This document shows positions 1 through 10,967 of a stretch of DNA of 64,000 nucleotides, piece after piece. This DNA comes from Pyrenophora tritici-repentis (lineage: Eukaryota; Ascomycota; Dothideomycetes; Pleosporales; Pleosporaceae): assembly GCF_003171515.1 (NCBI RefSeq), contig NC_089399.1:992001-1056000 (forward strand), in the 5' to 3' direction. The notes below the pieces were generated by a model. The model did no database searches. It had not been told where the DNA came from and was given only the letters and a program-made list of their open reading frames with translations. A program made the position numbers and the translations under genes. Positions within the stretch are counted from its first letter, which is position 1. The number at the start of each line of letters is the position of its first letter.

Positions 1-475
1 GCTGGCGCAGAGGGGAAGAAGACAGCATGGCTTTGCAGACGCAGAGGAGAAATATGTGCAGATGCGGAGGTGACGCCCTTCTCCGCAAGCACCAAGCGGG
101 CCGAGCGGGCGGGCACCTGCGAGCAAGACAGCACTGGACGAGATTAACTCTCGTAAATAATACCACTGCCACGTCTCCTATGCTTATCCTATTCAGCCTA
201 CACTCGACACGTGCGGACCCGAAACCGCGACTCTGTTTATCCCCGTGACGATCCCAGAGGTTCAAACATTATCGTACGGGTGGTCCAAGAGCAGCGACCC
301 GCAGCACCACGCTTCATACGCGCCGGTACCTCTGACCCTGCACGCACAAGATTGAATATTTGAACAAGGCCTTTTCCATATCACGGACATGACGTTGCAC
401 CACTGCAAGAGAAACCGATTCTAATCCCAACTTTGCCTTCATGCGCTTACGCCTACACCCTCAAGAGCCTCCACC
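1..475. other. Intergenic / upstream of the phosphatase gene
   Basis: No open frame here resembles a known protein, and no RNA gene was recognised. The last part is presumably the promoter and leader of the metallophosphatase gene whose ATG lies at 476. No clear TATA box was seen. Confidence 0.5.
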
Positions 476-2225
476 ATGACGCGCCGGATAGTAAGTGCAC
501 AAACACTGAGTAGCCATGTCAGAGACTGACTTTGCAGGTGCGGACGGGCGTGCAGCTCATTGCCCTCATATTGCTCGTCTCTACGTCTCTCTTCTTCCTC
601 GACAACCGCTATCGAGTCCTCCCGCAGTCGGTCCACAGCCATATGCCACTACACCACGACGGCCTCGTCATCACCGATATCACCGTACAGACATGCTCGA
701 GTATTAATCCGCTGTCTAAGTGTATGCTGGACCAGAAGAAGTGGCACCGCATCGAGAAGGACCTGTATCTCGGCAAGGGATGGGTCACAAAGGCATACGT
801 GCACATCAAGCGCAAGCGCGAAGAGGAGCTCAAGACTGAAGACAAGGTCATTATTGATATTCGTACAGGCAGGCTCGACCCCTCAATAGCAGAGAAGACA
901 CAGGCGTCGGAGAAGTGGGAGCCTCGTCCCGCCGGCGTCTGGATCAAGACATCGCTCAAGCGTCACGCGAGCGACTCCAAGAAGGCGGTTACAGCGATAG
1001 ATATTCTATTTGGTTCAGATGCTGTCGAGCCACGACCTGGGTGGGAGCTGGTCAAAGGAGCGCTGCATCTCGACAGCAGCGCCAAGGATAGTACAGACCC
1101 CCGCCTGAGCTTACGACGTGGCCGCGCAGCCAAGATTGAGAAGCCGGTACCTAAGATCAGAAAGGATGGGAAATTCAAGATTATGCAGATTTCCGACCTG
1201 CATCTCAGCACTGGTCTCGGCCACTGCAGAGACGCGGAACCCAAAGGCGCAAACGGTGGACATTGCGATGCTGACCCCAGGACTCTGGAGTTTGTGGAGA
1301 GGCTTCTCGATGACGAGAAGCCTGATTTTGTAGTCTTGTCTGGTGATCAGGTCAATGGCGACACTGCGCCCGATGTTCAGAGCGTAAGACACTCCATTTC
1401 GCTGTGTGCTACAAGCTGACCAATTCACAGGCCCTGTTCAAGATTGTCGACCCCCTCGCAGAGCGCAAGATACCATACGCAGCCATCTTCGGTAACCACG
1501 ATGACGAGGGTACCCTTTCTCGCCACGCGCAAATGGACCTCTACGACTCTCTACCCTTCTCAGTCAGCGAGCCCGGCCCAAACACCATCGAAGGAGTTGG
1601 CAACTACTTTGTTGAGATTCAAGCCCACAGCAGCAAGCACTCTGCCCTGACGCTCTACTTCCTCGACACACACTCGTACTCACCGGATGAAACCCACTAC
1701 CGTGGCTACGACTGGCTTAAGCCAAACCAGATCAACTGGTTCAAGACCACAGCCGAAGGCCTCAAAGAGGCGCACAGCCACTACACTCACAAACACCTCA
1801 ACATGGCCTTCATCCACATCCCCCTCCCCGAATACGGCAACCCGGACAACGACCGCGTAGGCAACTGGACCGAACCCATCACCGCCCCCGCCTTCAACAC
1901 GCATTTCAAAGACGCCCTCGTCGAATACGACGTCAAAACCGTCTCGTGCGGCCACGACCACGTAAACGACTACTGTGCCCTCTCCAAGGACGAGAAGACG
2001 GGCGACCCAGAACTCTGGATGTGCTATGCCGGTGGCAGCGGCTTCGGTGGCTACGGCGGATACAACCACTACCATCGTCGTCTGCGCGTATTTGAAATCG
2101 ATACCAATCAGGCACGTATCGTTACGTGGAAGAGGCTGGAATACGGCGATGTGGGCAAGAGACTTGACCAGCAGATCATTGTGGATTCGGGGAGAGTGCT
2201 GCCGATCCAGTCACCACAGGAGTGA
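476..2225 (+). CDS. DCR2: DCR2-type calcineurin-like metallophosphatase
   Basis: Three exons (476-490, 538-1383, 1431-2225) give 551 residues; yeast Dcr2 has 578. The first exon holds only five codons before a GTAAGT donor. A hydrophobic stretch at about residues 10-28 looks like a signal anchor, so the enzyme is probably endomembrane-bound. The binuclear-metal signature is complete: ISDLH (Asp225, His227), GDQVNGD (Asp275), GNHDD (Asn309, His310) and GHDH (residues 461-464). In yeast, Dcr2 is known to dephosphorylate Ire1 and to affect G1 progression; that role here is inferred from family membership. The exon joins keep the frame and both introns are 47 nt. It converges on the oxidase gene downstream. 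Confidence 0.88.
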
Positions 2226-3184
2226 GTGGGTGAGGCGAGCATGAACGGGGACGTTCCATCTGTTCTGCGTGTCGTTTCGGGTAGATCTGCAGCTAGTAGC
2301 CCTACACAGGCTGCTTTAAAGGAGCGTGTGAGGGTTGGTGCACACACGCAACGGAAAAGGTCATTCTGTGGTCACACCTTGCCTTTTCCGTTTCTTAAAA
2401 CTGCGCGCTTTGGTCACTATTACATTGTTCACGGCAGCCGCCTTGTATCAGGGGTTTATTTTTTTGCAAATGCGGGAGGGTGTTGTTGGTATGGGCGGGG
2501 TGTGGACGCTGGGCGTTTCTGGCATAGCGGACCTTTTGTTGCTGTTGATCGTTGAGACTTTCCTTTTCTCATTCTGAAGCTCAGGCCAAAACAAACAAGA
2601 GAATCAAACTTTGTACACATTGTGATAGTAATGCCAAGGACTTGTCACCTTTTGAGGTCTTGTCGGGTTGGGACCGAGGGCGCTGGCTGGCCAGGGGAAA
2701 CAAAGTTTGGTAGACCATCTGTGGTGGACTGTGTGCCATGTGCTACTACCGACCCGCATCGACCCAACCACGTAACCCCACACTTTCTTTGTCCCAGCTA
2801 CCAGGAAAAAAGAACCCGACATTTCACCCGGGGTATTGTGTACCACATAAGTCAGATTCCCAGCTACCGGGACGAACGAGCTGTCACATGGAAATTGAAA
2901 CCCCACAACCCCACGACACACACACACACACACACACAAAGATAGCAGTCCAAGACGTTTGTATATTGAAATTATCATGTTCATTGGACTAGACATGAAG
3001 ATACATGCAAGAAACTCATCAGGGGCCCATTAGGCTATTTATCCATCGTCACCAATTTTATGATTCCATCTCCCAAAAAAGGACTTTCCAGACCAGAAGA
3101 TTTTTACAGGAAGGGAAGTATCTATAAACACACAAGCACACCACCGTATTGTCGTAGCGTGAAGTTGAACGTCTTCGGTCTCGC
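2226..3184. other. Convergent intergenic spacer with a CA microsatellite
   Basis: This spacer separates the 3' ends of the phosphatase (+) and the copper radical oxidase (-). It holds a (CA)n run at about 2916-2938. Short open frames across it are mostly simple sequence and were not called. The terminators of both genes must lie here, but no specific signal could be assigned. Confidence 0.6.
2916..2938. repeat. (CA)n microsatellite
   Basis: About 11-12 perfect CA dinucleotides in the spacer between two convergent genes. A simple-sequence repeat likely to vary in length between strains. Confidence 0.9.
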
Positions 3185-5712
3185 TTAAGAGACGTGGACG
3201 AACTGGCCAATGGCAGGGACGCCATCGACGACAACGAACAGGAGGTAGGGACCGGCGGGCAGGACGTTCCTGTTAGGAGGCATGGTCACGGTGACGGTCT
3301 GGCCGGTGGAAGCCGTGTTGAAGCCAGTAGTCTCGAGCATGACCATGCGGTGACCCATGTGGACCGAGTGGGTAACGAAACCACCGTAGTAGAGAGAAAC
3401 CTTGAGGTTCTTGGAGTTGGCAGGCACGTTGAACTTGATGGTGAAGGTGCTGCTGTTGGCCTTGAGTTCCTTGCTGGAGATGACTACGTTGGAGGGACGG
3501 GTGGGGTTGCCCTGGAGGTAAGGGGGAGTGTAGATCTCGTTGCGGAACTCGGTGGGGAACGGGTTCTGCTTCGAGGCGGTGAGGACAGGCTGCTCGACAG
3601 GGTTGGAGCCGCTGATGAGTAGGGTGCCGTCAGGGAGGAGGAGAGATACACTGTGGTAGAGACGGGGGATGGTGGACTTGGGGCCCGTGCTCCAGCGTTG
3701 GCCCTTGGGCGCTGAAGGGTCGTACAGGAGAACCTCGAGCGAAGGGTTCTGGGCAACACCGAAACCTTGGGCACCCTCTTGAGCACCGTTGACCCAGACG
3801 ATGGTGCCGTCAGCAAGAAGCGTACCCTCAACCATGCAGCGGCCTTCAGGCATAGCATCCATCTCCCATGACGGATTGGTATCAAGAGGCCTGATACGGC
3901 CGCAAGATGGGTCGCCGGGAGCAGTGATATCTTGGTAAGGGCCACCCCCGCAGATAATGATGTCAGGGTTGTAGTTGTTGGCTTTGGTCAAAGGCATCAT
4001 GACGGATCCACCAGTGTTGGGGTAGGTGCGGTAGGCACCGGGCAGGTCAGGCAGAGTGCGGACAACGGATCCAGTCTCAACCTTGAAGATCTCAGCAGAC
4101 TTGGCGACTTGAACGAAGAGGTTACCATCCCTCATCAAGTGCATGAAGGGGTACATGTAGTAAGGCTGGTTCTTGCTCAGAATCTCCATGTTGACACTCT
4201 TTCCGCGAGGAGTACCGTCGGCGTTGAGGATCTCGTAGGTAGGGTTGTTGTTCTCGGGCTTGGTAGGGTCGAGACCGTTCTTGGATCCGGATGCGACAAA
4301 GATGCTGTTGTCACCCATGATCTGGACGGAGGCGTACCAGCGAGGAGTGTTGAGTTGTTGGCCGGGTTCGCTCCATGCTTGGCCGTCGAGAGAGGCATCG
4401 CTGGAGGATCGCTTCAAGTATCGGATACCACGGAAACCATCGCCAACAGTGGGGTCGATGAAATCGAGCGGGGCGTTACCACCGAGAGATACAAAGCGGC
4501 CATCAGCCAGGAAGATACCACCAGAGCAAAAAGCGTTGGTCTTGTAGGCCAAGGGAGTAAGCTTGCCGGTGGCGGGATCCCACTCGGAAGAGTAAGCAAA
4601 CTGGCCGTTACCAAGCTTGAGCTCGGTGTAGTTCTCAACCTTGTCAAGGAAGACAACCTTGCCGTTGGGCATGAGGCCAGCGTGCATGGCGGGTACACCA
4701 GATCGGCCCTTGATTTGGATGCTTCCGGGCTTAGCGGCAGCAGGCGCCGGGCTGGCGGCAGGTGCAAGTACAACGGGAGCTGAATTGCATGGTCCGTTCT
4801 GGCAACCTTCACCGCAGTGAGCAGTGGTGTTACCACAGTAGCCGTACATGCTGCAGCAGCTTCCCTGTGCCCAGTTGCCACAGACAGTGTTGCCAAACTT
4901 GGCTCCACAGGTTCCGTCGGTAGTCGCGGCACCGCTAGGGGTACCTGTGGCTGAGGGCTTACCAAGAACAGGCTCGCCAGAGGTAGTAGAAGAAGGAGGA
5001 CGGGTTCCAGTCGTGGTAGGGGCAGCTGATTGGACGGGGGTAGTGTCTTTGCATCCGTTCTGGCATCCGTTTGCCTTGAGGCAGTGCCCGTCAGTGCTAC
5101 CGCAGTATCCGTAAGACGAACAGCAGCCACCGTATTGGCCGTTCGTGTCGCATGTTGCGCCAGCAAAGTCCTTTCCACACCTGCCGTCGTCCCTGGGCTT
5201 GGGTCCAGCTGTTGTAGGCTGAGGAGTAGAAGGCTGGTTGGAGCATCCTGACAGGCAGCCGGCATCGCAATGCGCAGCTGTGTTTCCACACCATCCGTAT
5301 GATGAGCAGCATGTGCCAGTGTACACGGTGCTGTTGGGGTCGCAGAGCAGGTTGCCGTGAGCAGGACCGCACTGGCCGTCTTGCGAGTACTTGGACTGTC
5401 TCTTGACCTCGGGCATTACTCGGCGGTAAGATGCATACTTCGGAGCGTTGGAAACGCCGGTGTTGAGTTCTGGCTCTGCAATTTGGGGAAACCTCGAAAA
5501 TGGGCTCTGGATGATAGGGATACATCTGTTATGCATTAGCCAACATTGGTGAAGCTGTTCCCCGTGTAAACTTACTTCTCCTTCTGCCAGCATTGTTGAC
5601 CAGAGAGGCATGCGAGAGGGTTTTCGTCGCAGTAGGGCTGAACCAAACCCGGAAAGGTATCGATCATGCCGTACGCCAAGTTGGCGAACAGGCCGATGTA
5701 TTGAACCCTCAT
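3185..5712 (-). CDS. Glyoxal oxidase-like copper radical oxidase (AA5) with three CBM18 domains
   Basis: Two exons (5712-5576, 5525-3185; 50-nt intron) give 825 residues. Three hevein-type chitin-binding modules (CBM18), each with the CCSxYGxCG core, lie at about 97-140, 161-204 and 251-292, joined by Thr/Pro/Ser-rich linkers. A glyoxal-oxidase kelch domain and a DUF1929-type C-terminal domain follow. The family's active-site residues are present: Cys379 (FCSGG) and Tyr443 (RWYAS) for the Cys-Tyr radical cofactor, Tyr669-His670 (RLYHS) and a His near 765 (VTHSV) as copper ligands. AA5 enzymes oxidise aldehydes or alcohols and make H2O2; the CBM18 modules should tether the enzyme to chitin. 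The N terminus is only weakly hydrophobic, so secretion is inferred mainly from the domain set. A TATA box and an upstream GTAAGT donor suggest a 5' leader intron, so the true start could shift. Confidence 0.87.
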
Positions 5713-5990
5713 TATGGATGTAAAGCTAGGGAATAATGTGAGCTGACTGAGCACTGGAGGACGAGATAGTCATTCAAGTGTAATGCCGGCAAATAGGATG
5801 CCAGGGATAGAGAGATAGGTGTAGTGACATGGAAACAAGGGTGTCGAGGGTAGTGTAGAGGGGCGGAAGGATATAAGGAGTGATGGTTTGAATGTTTGAA
5901 TCTTTGTTGGTATTGCAAAATAGAAGGGAAGCGGCGGCCGATGGTAGCGACTTCGGAATGAACTTACCTAGTTGTAGTTGACCAAACAAA
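5713..5990 (-). promoter_or_regulatory. Possible spliced 5' leader of the copper oxidase gene
   Basis: On the minus strand a consensus GTAAGT donor occurs near 5968, and CAG or CTAG acceptors occur just upstream of the ATG (for example, exon resuming at 5725). Together with the TATA-like sequence near 6017 this looks like a leader exon of roughly 20-30 nt followed by an intron of about 240 nt in the 5' UTR. This is inferred from splice signals only. Confidence 0.4.
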
Positions 5991-6013
5991 TTAAGGGAAG
6001 TATTATTAGCGAC

Positions 6014-6020
6014 TTATATA
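6014..6020 (-). promoter_or_regulatory. TATA-like box upstream of the copper oxidase gene
   Basis: TATATAA on the minus strand, about 300 bp upstream of the oxidase ATG and about 45 bp upstream of the putative leader donor site. The position fits a core promoter for the spliced leader described above. It could be coincidental in this fairly AT-rich stretch. Confidence 0.4.
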
Positions 6021-7644
6021 GAACGTGGAGGAGGCTGGAAACGAGTGACAGCAACCAACACAGTAGTGGGTGAGCGAGGGTCAACGAGCGACTTGGGTGG
6101 CGTCGACTGCGATGGAGGGAAAGAAAGCAGGCGGGAGTGCTTGGCCTCAAGTACCTGCGTCGAAACAAGGAATATACGAACGAGTTCAGCTATACTAGTC
6201 ATCGGCTCAGCCTATTGGACGTGTGGCCCAATAACGGTATTGGTTAGGGCCAGCGGGCAGCCCTAGGGGGGGGGCTTGCTTTGCGCGGCAATTTCCAATC
6301 TTTCACCCAATGTTAGACTGGGGCGGTAGGATCATCGCGGGGATTGGGCTCGCTGGCATTCTATTTTGAGGCGAAGCGTTGGCTCGCAGCACACAGCAGA
6401 CGTGGAGACGCGGGAACCGGCACAGGTGACGACAAGAAGTATGTGAGGAGGAGGAGGAGGAGGCTGAGGGGCCTGGCAATGAGGCTATCGTGAAGGCAAC
6501 CTGCTGGCCTGCAGCAACACTTGTTCACCATCGCTCCAGCGACGGCAGAGGGGGAATGGTCCGACAAACGTCGCGCTGTCACCGAGCCCAGCGGACAGAG
6601 TCAAGCATTTTGGCTAATGCGCTAAGCTTTGGGGATTTGTCCTGTGGCGGCGAAGAGATTGCAGCCCTGAGCCATCCGGTGCATCCAGCTCGCCTAGCCA
6701 CACGAGGGAAGCTACCAGCCCGATGGCCGGCGCTAACCGTACCAAGCCAGACGCTAGCCGTAAAAAGCTTAGACGGCAGGAGGCAAGGAAAGGAACTATG
6801 CAGCCCTCCCCACACATCCGAGCCCAATACGGTTAGCCTGCCGAGCCTTATCGGCATCAGGGGCACAGGCTGCTCATCACCGGGCGGGACGAAGCATCAC
6901 GACACTTGTATACCATGTAGATAGTCGTATTTACGCAATAGCACATGGCGCAAGTCCTCAGCCTGCGACCTACCGCCGCGCTATTACCAAGCCCGCCAGC
7001 ACGAACGTCTACGCACCTTAGCTTTCTAGATGGTTGACGGATGTCGTTCCCCGTCCCCTGCATATCTCGTATCCAAAAACACTGCAGGTGACCGGCCGTC
7101 CAGCTAGCTTGTCTAAACACGACTTCTAGTACCTGCCCGGCGTGCTGGCCTGCCTGTACCTGAAAATGGCTGCCAGCATCTCGAAGAGCTGGTCTGCCTC
7201 AATCTAGAGCTGCCGACACATCCGAGCACGGCACTGCCCGAAACCTGTCAGCATCTTGTTGCATATTGATCACCTCCACCCGGCGCGCCTTGTTGACCAA
7301 ATTCAACGAGATTGGTCTACTTGCCGAACACGAGATTCCAATGCCGGCGCATCACCGACACGTCGAAATTTGACCGATTGTTCCTCCATCGCATTGAACG
7401 TGGCTGCCACCACCAGCCTTCAATATGCACCCACCACCACTATTACGAAACTGCAACTCTGCTGCCTCTGAGCATGCGCTGTCGGTGCGGATACTCTCCG
7501 CACATGCTAAGCACATTGGTGTTTCCTTGTTTGCAACACCATCGTGACTGCATTGCACTTGTGGCTGGACCCCCGACTCGCCAAGTTGTCAACTTTTGCA
7601 GAGTCCCCACAGCGGCTGCCACGGCCTCGCTTTTTGCTACCTCC

Positions 7645-7676
7645 GCTTTTCCGCTTTCCGCTTTCCGCTTTCCGGG
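7645..7676. repeat. Short tandem repeat, CGCTTTC unit
   Basis: Four to five imperfect head-to-tail copies of a 6-7-nt CGCTTTC/CGCTTTT unit in noncoding DNA. Nothing links it to a function. Confidence 0.7.
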
Positions 7677-9734
7677 AATAATCTGTCACCCGGACCAAAA
7701 TGTTTTGCTGCCAGAATACTGTAGCAGTCATCGTATGTAGGTAGACCAGGTTGATCGATTTTAGCAAGAGTCGGCCCGTTTACAAACCCTATCAAACTTC
7801 CGGTATTGGCCTTGGAACCACGCCTCTGTTGATGTTTACCAGACCCCGCATCTATACGAACTCGGCATGTTTGGCAAGTATCGACTGCAATGTCCAAGCG
7901 TTGTCGAATGACGAAGTGGAGTGCCTGAAATACCCGTTGCGGCAGTCGATTGCCTGATTTCCCCTGATGGCCAGCACCAATCAAAGAACACGGAAAGCAC
8001 TTCGCCGTAAAAACGTTTTAGTCGCCGTTTAGGGGATGCGAGACTCCTGAGCATACCAGGACACATCTAGATCACGAATTTTCCTTCTTTTTCGCCCTCT
8101 GACCTATGCATGTTTCATCAGCTTTTACCCGTCGTCGTTATTCCAATATGCAAGCTGCAGTACTGTTCATCAACCACTCACCTGTCACTCATCAACAAAA
8201 CTCATATGATCCCATGAAAGCTGCGTACATGTCCAGAAGCGCAAGTAACATACATCCAAAGAGTCTTTGTCTCCGCCTTCATTGTATATTAGAGACACTG
8301 ATCGTTACAGATGACACTCAATACGTTCACAGATGCGTCTGCCACTACCATGCATCACTCCATGTGCAGTATCCACCGCATGTCCACAGCGCCACTCAGA
8401 ACGCGAAAGCGCCAAACGTTACGCCAAGCCGTGGTATCGCACTCGCTTCGTCCGCGCCATCTAATCAACGGTCGTCTGCGTGTCGAGCAAACAACGGCAA
8501 CGCACGCCTACCGTATCATCGTCTCCACTCGTAGATCCCCACGACCAACAAACGTTGTGCTGGTGATGATACCATGACAAAGTCTCCAATGAGCCACTAT
8601 GTGTAACCCTCGCGTAGTTAGCTGAGCCCTGTCACGTTACACACGACAAGGAATAGCCTCCAGGATCTTCCAGAAGTAAACCAAACCACTCATGCGTAAC
8701 AGACCACGACCTCGCCCCATCTTAGATGCCACAGACGGTGATCAGATGCTCATGGCGTTCCTCGCTTCGACATTGCTGCGTGACAGGGGCGCTGAACGGT
8801 GGGTACACGGAATTCACATGTGAAAGACCTCCTTTTACCGCCAGGCTCGCGCGCGCGTAAAATACAGTCGACGGCGCGTAACCACCACAATATGCTCTCT
8901 AATCATCAAGAATCGCACAATCCCATAGCTAAATGCCATGGATGATATGAAGACATATATGGTATACAACTTGTCCCAACGACATATCTGACCCTGACCC
9001 CTCCAGGACTATTATCCTGTCGTGCAGTGCCGTACCACATCGCATCATCAGTACTCACATACACCGCATCAAAAGTGTCTTTCCACCGCATGTCCTTCGC
9101 ACAGAAGTTAGCCGCCGTCGTGGACAGAGTAAGCGCTGGACACGACTTCGCATAGCTGCATGGTGGCGGAGGACGGCGAGTGCGTAGATAGGCGGTTGAA
9201 ATGTGGGTGATTGTAGGGAAGTCCAGGGCGTCAAGGTGTGATAAGGAGATCGGAGGAGATTTTAATGGCGAAATCGCAGTGTAGTAGGGTGGAGTCAGGA
9301 GCATGGCTTTCACTGACTTGGATTTGGTCAGTACTATGAAATCAAGTGTCGTGTACATGTTGCAGTGTCAGTTTATAACTTGTAGTATAGATGATTGTAA
9401 TGCTGATTCTTGCACTCTCTCAAAAGCTAGAATTTCTTGTTTTGCAATCGCGGACCTCTAGTCCAGCAATCTAGTAATATATATATATCTATGTATATCT
9501 ACACTCAACTATGTACACACCGCCTTGATAAGAAAGAAAAAGATAATAGGAAAGATAATGCTGTCTAGCATGTAAGTCATACGACACAACTCCCCCCTTT
9601 GTCGTTGCAAAGTTTTGAACCCCCAAGTGATATCTTCCGCAAAGCGCCTTTTGGAAACAACAACAGCAACAAGCTCAAAGAAAAGACAACTATAAGGAAA
9701 ATGACAAAGGAAAAAAGCTTCTCAAAAGATGGAC

Positions 9735-10967
9735 TTAATCATCCCCACACCCACAGGTAAACATCTTCGCAAACCCACTCTGTTTCTTCCTCGGCATATT
9801 CTCACTCGCCAGACGAAACGCCCTCGCCGTCTCCGCCGCCTCGATGCGCACACGCTCAAGCTTAATCTCCTCCTTGCTCATGCGCGCCTTTCGGGGTCTG
9901 TCGGAAACACCTGTGCGAGGCCGTTCCCTCTCGCTATCAAAGCTATCCATGCCCCTGCTTTTAGCTTTTCGTCGTCCCATCCAGCCCGCAAGCCCCACTT
10001 TGTCGTCATCAGAGTCCCAGTCATCCCACGCGCTCACGGTGGTTTGCAGCGGGTAACCGACGCGACAAGAAGTGGGTGGTGAGGAAGCGCCTGCAGAAGC
10101 AGAAGGGTACAAAGTGCTCATCTCTGATAGCGTGGCGCTGTCATTGCGTGCGTGGGGCCAGGGCTGCGTTTGTAGTAAAGCAACGTTTGCTAAGCTGGAG
10201 CGGCGCGTCGAGGATCGCGATTGCGTCCATGGAGGAGAAGTGGGTGTTGTGGGGTGGGAATCGGGCTGTGATCGGGGTACGTGTGCAATTTGGAGACGTA
10301 GAATCGGGAGATTGGGGTCGGTGAGGGAGACTTTTCGCTGCCGTGACGTGTCTAGATATGCTTCTTGCTGCTCAGAGGGGGGCTGCAGTGACGACATTCG
10401 CATGGGTAGCTCGGCCATGTGTGGTGGAAGTGGGCAGAATGATGCACGTCTTGGCGATATTGGTATTGGGACAATTGCTTCTTCGCCGGATGAGATTTTG
10501 TGGAATTGTTGGGGGTCCGACATGGGGAAGTTGCGTGTGGCAGGACTGATGGGGGGCGTGGCTTCTCCCGGAGCGGGGAGGACAATGGTTCTTATACAGA
10601 GTTCGCAAATTCCAGAGGCGTAGATGATGGGGTGTTGGCATGTCTTGCATATGGACACTGTAGTTGATGGTGTAGCAGCGTGTGCCCGTCGGAACCGAAA
10701 GTCAAAACTTGATCTCGACGTGCATCTGTCGAGCTGTGGGCGTATTTTTCTGTTCTTCGGAGCTGTAGGTAATAGAACTTGTAGCGTCTGGGTATGCATC
10801 TCTCTTTCCCTTGCTTTTTCTACAGCCTGTCTCTCATACTCGTCCCACAACTGTGCCGTTTTTGTAGGAGTCGATGGTGGTGGCCTGGGGTCCTTGAAGG
10901 CGGATGGTATTCTCGTCAACGGTACCGGTTGGTTTGGTGACACCATGGTCACCGTCGAGGTTGCCAT
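9735..10967 (-). CDS. Hypothetical protein with paired CxxC motif
   Basis: A single open frame of 410 residues from the ATG at 10967. The frame stays open for another 118 codons upstream, but this ATG best fits a typical fungal N terminus and the upstream part looks noncoding. The protein is Ser/Pro-rich and mostly disordered. In the middle is CKTC followed about 11 residues later by CELC, a possible small zinc ribbon. A basic, helical C-terminal segment with KEEIKLER ends in CGCGDD. I do not recognise a family. The codon pattern and length make it a credible gene, but its function is unknown. Confidence 0.6.
   Translation of the reverse strand: MATSTVTMVSPNQPVPLTRIPSAFKDPRPPPSTPTKTAQLWDEYERQAVEKAREREMHTQTLQVLLPTAPKNRKIRPQLDRCTSRSSFDFRFRRAHAATPSTTVSICKTCQHPIIYASGICELCIRTIVLPAPGEATPPISPATRNFPMSDPQQFHKISSGEEAIVPIPISPRRASFCPLPPHMAELPMRMSSLQPPSEQQEAYLDTSRQRKVSLTDPNLPILRLQIAHVPRSQPDSHPTTPTSPPWTQSRSSTRRSSLANVALLQTQPWPHARNDSATLSEMSTLYPSASAGASSPPTSCRVGYPLQTTVSAWDDWDSDDDKVGLAGWMGRRKAKSRGMDSFDSERERPRTGVSDRPRKARMSKEEIKLERVRIEAAETARAFRLASENMPRKKQSGFAKMFTCGCGDD

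Larger units (their letters stand above)
5991..9734. other. Gene-poor region, about 3.7 kb
   Basis: No open frame in this stretch is longer than about 150 codons and none resembles a known protein. The longest (8906-9358, minus strand, 150 residues) starts with ATG but has no recognisable motif, membrane segment or signal peptide, and was not called. A GAG-rich run occurs near 6446-6463, a CGCTTTC tandem repeat near 7645-7676 and an AT dinucleotide run near 9478-9488. No tRNA or rRNA was recognised. Confidence 0.5.

Noticed and set aside
3932..4783. Long plus-strand open frame within the copper oxidase gene
   Set aside because: It is antisense to a well-supported enzyme and results from that gene's codon bias.
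8906..9358. 150-residue open frame on the minus strand
   Set aside because: It starts with ATG, but shows no motif, signal peptide or coding-like repeat of conserved residues; equally long frames occur by chance in this region.
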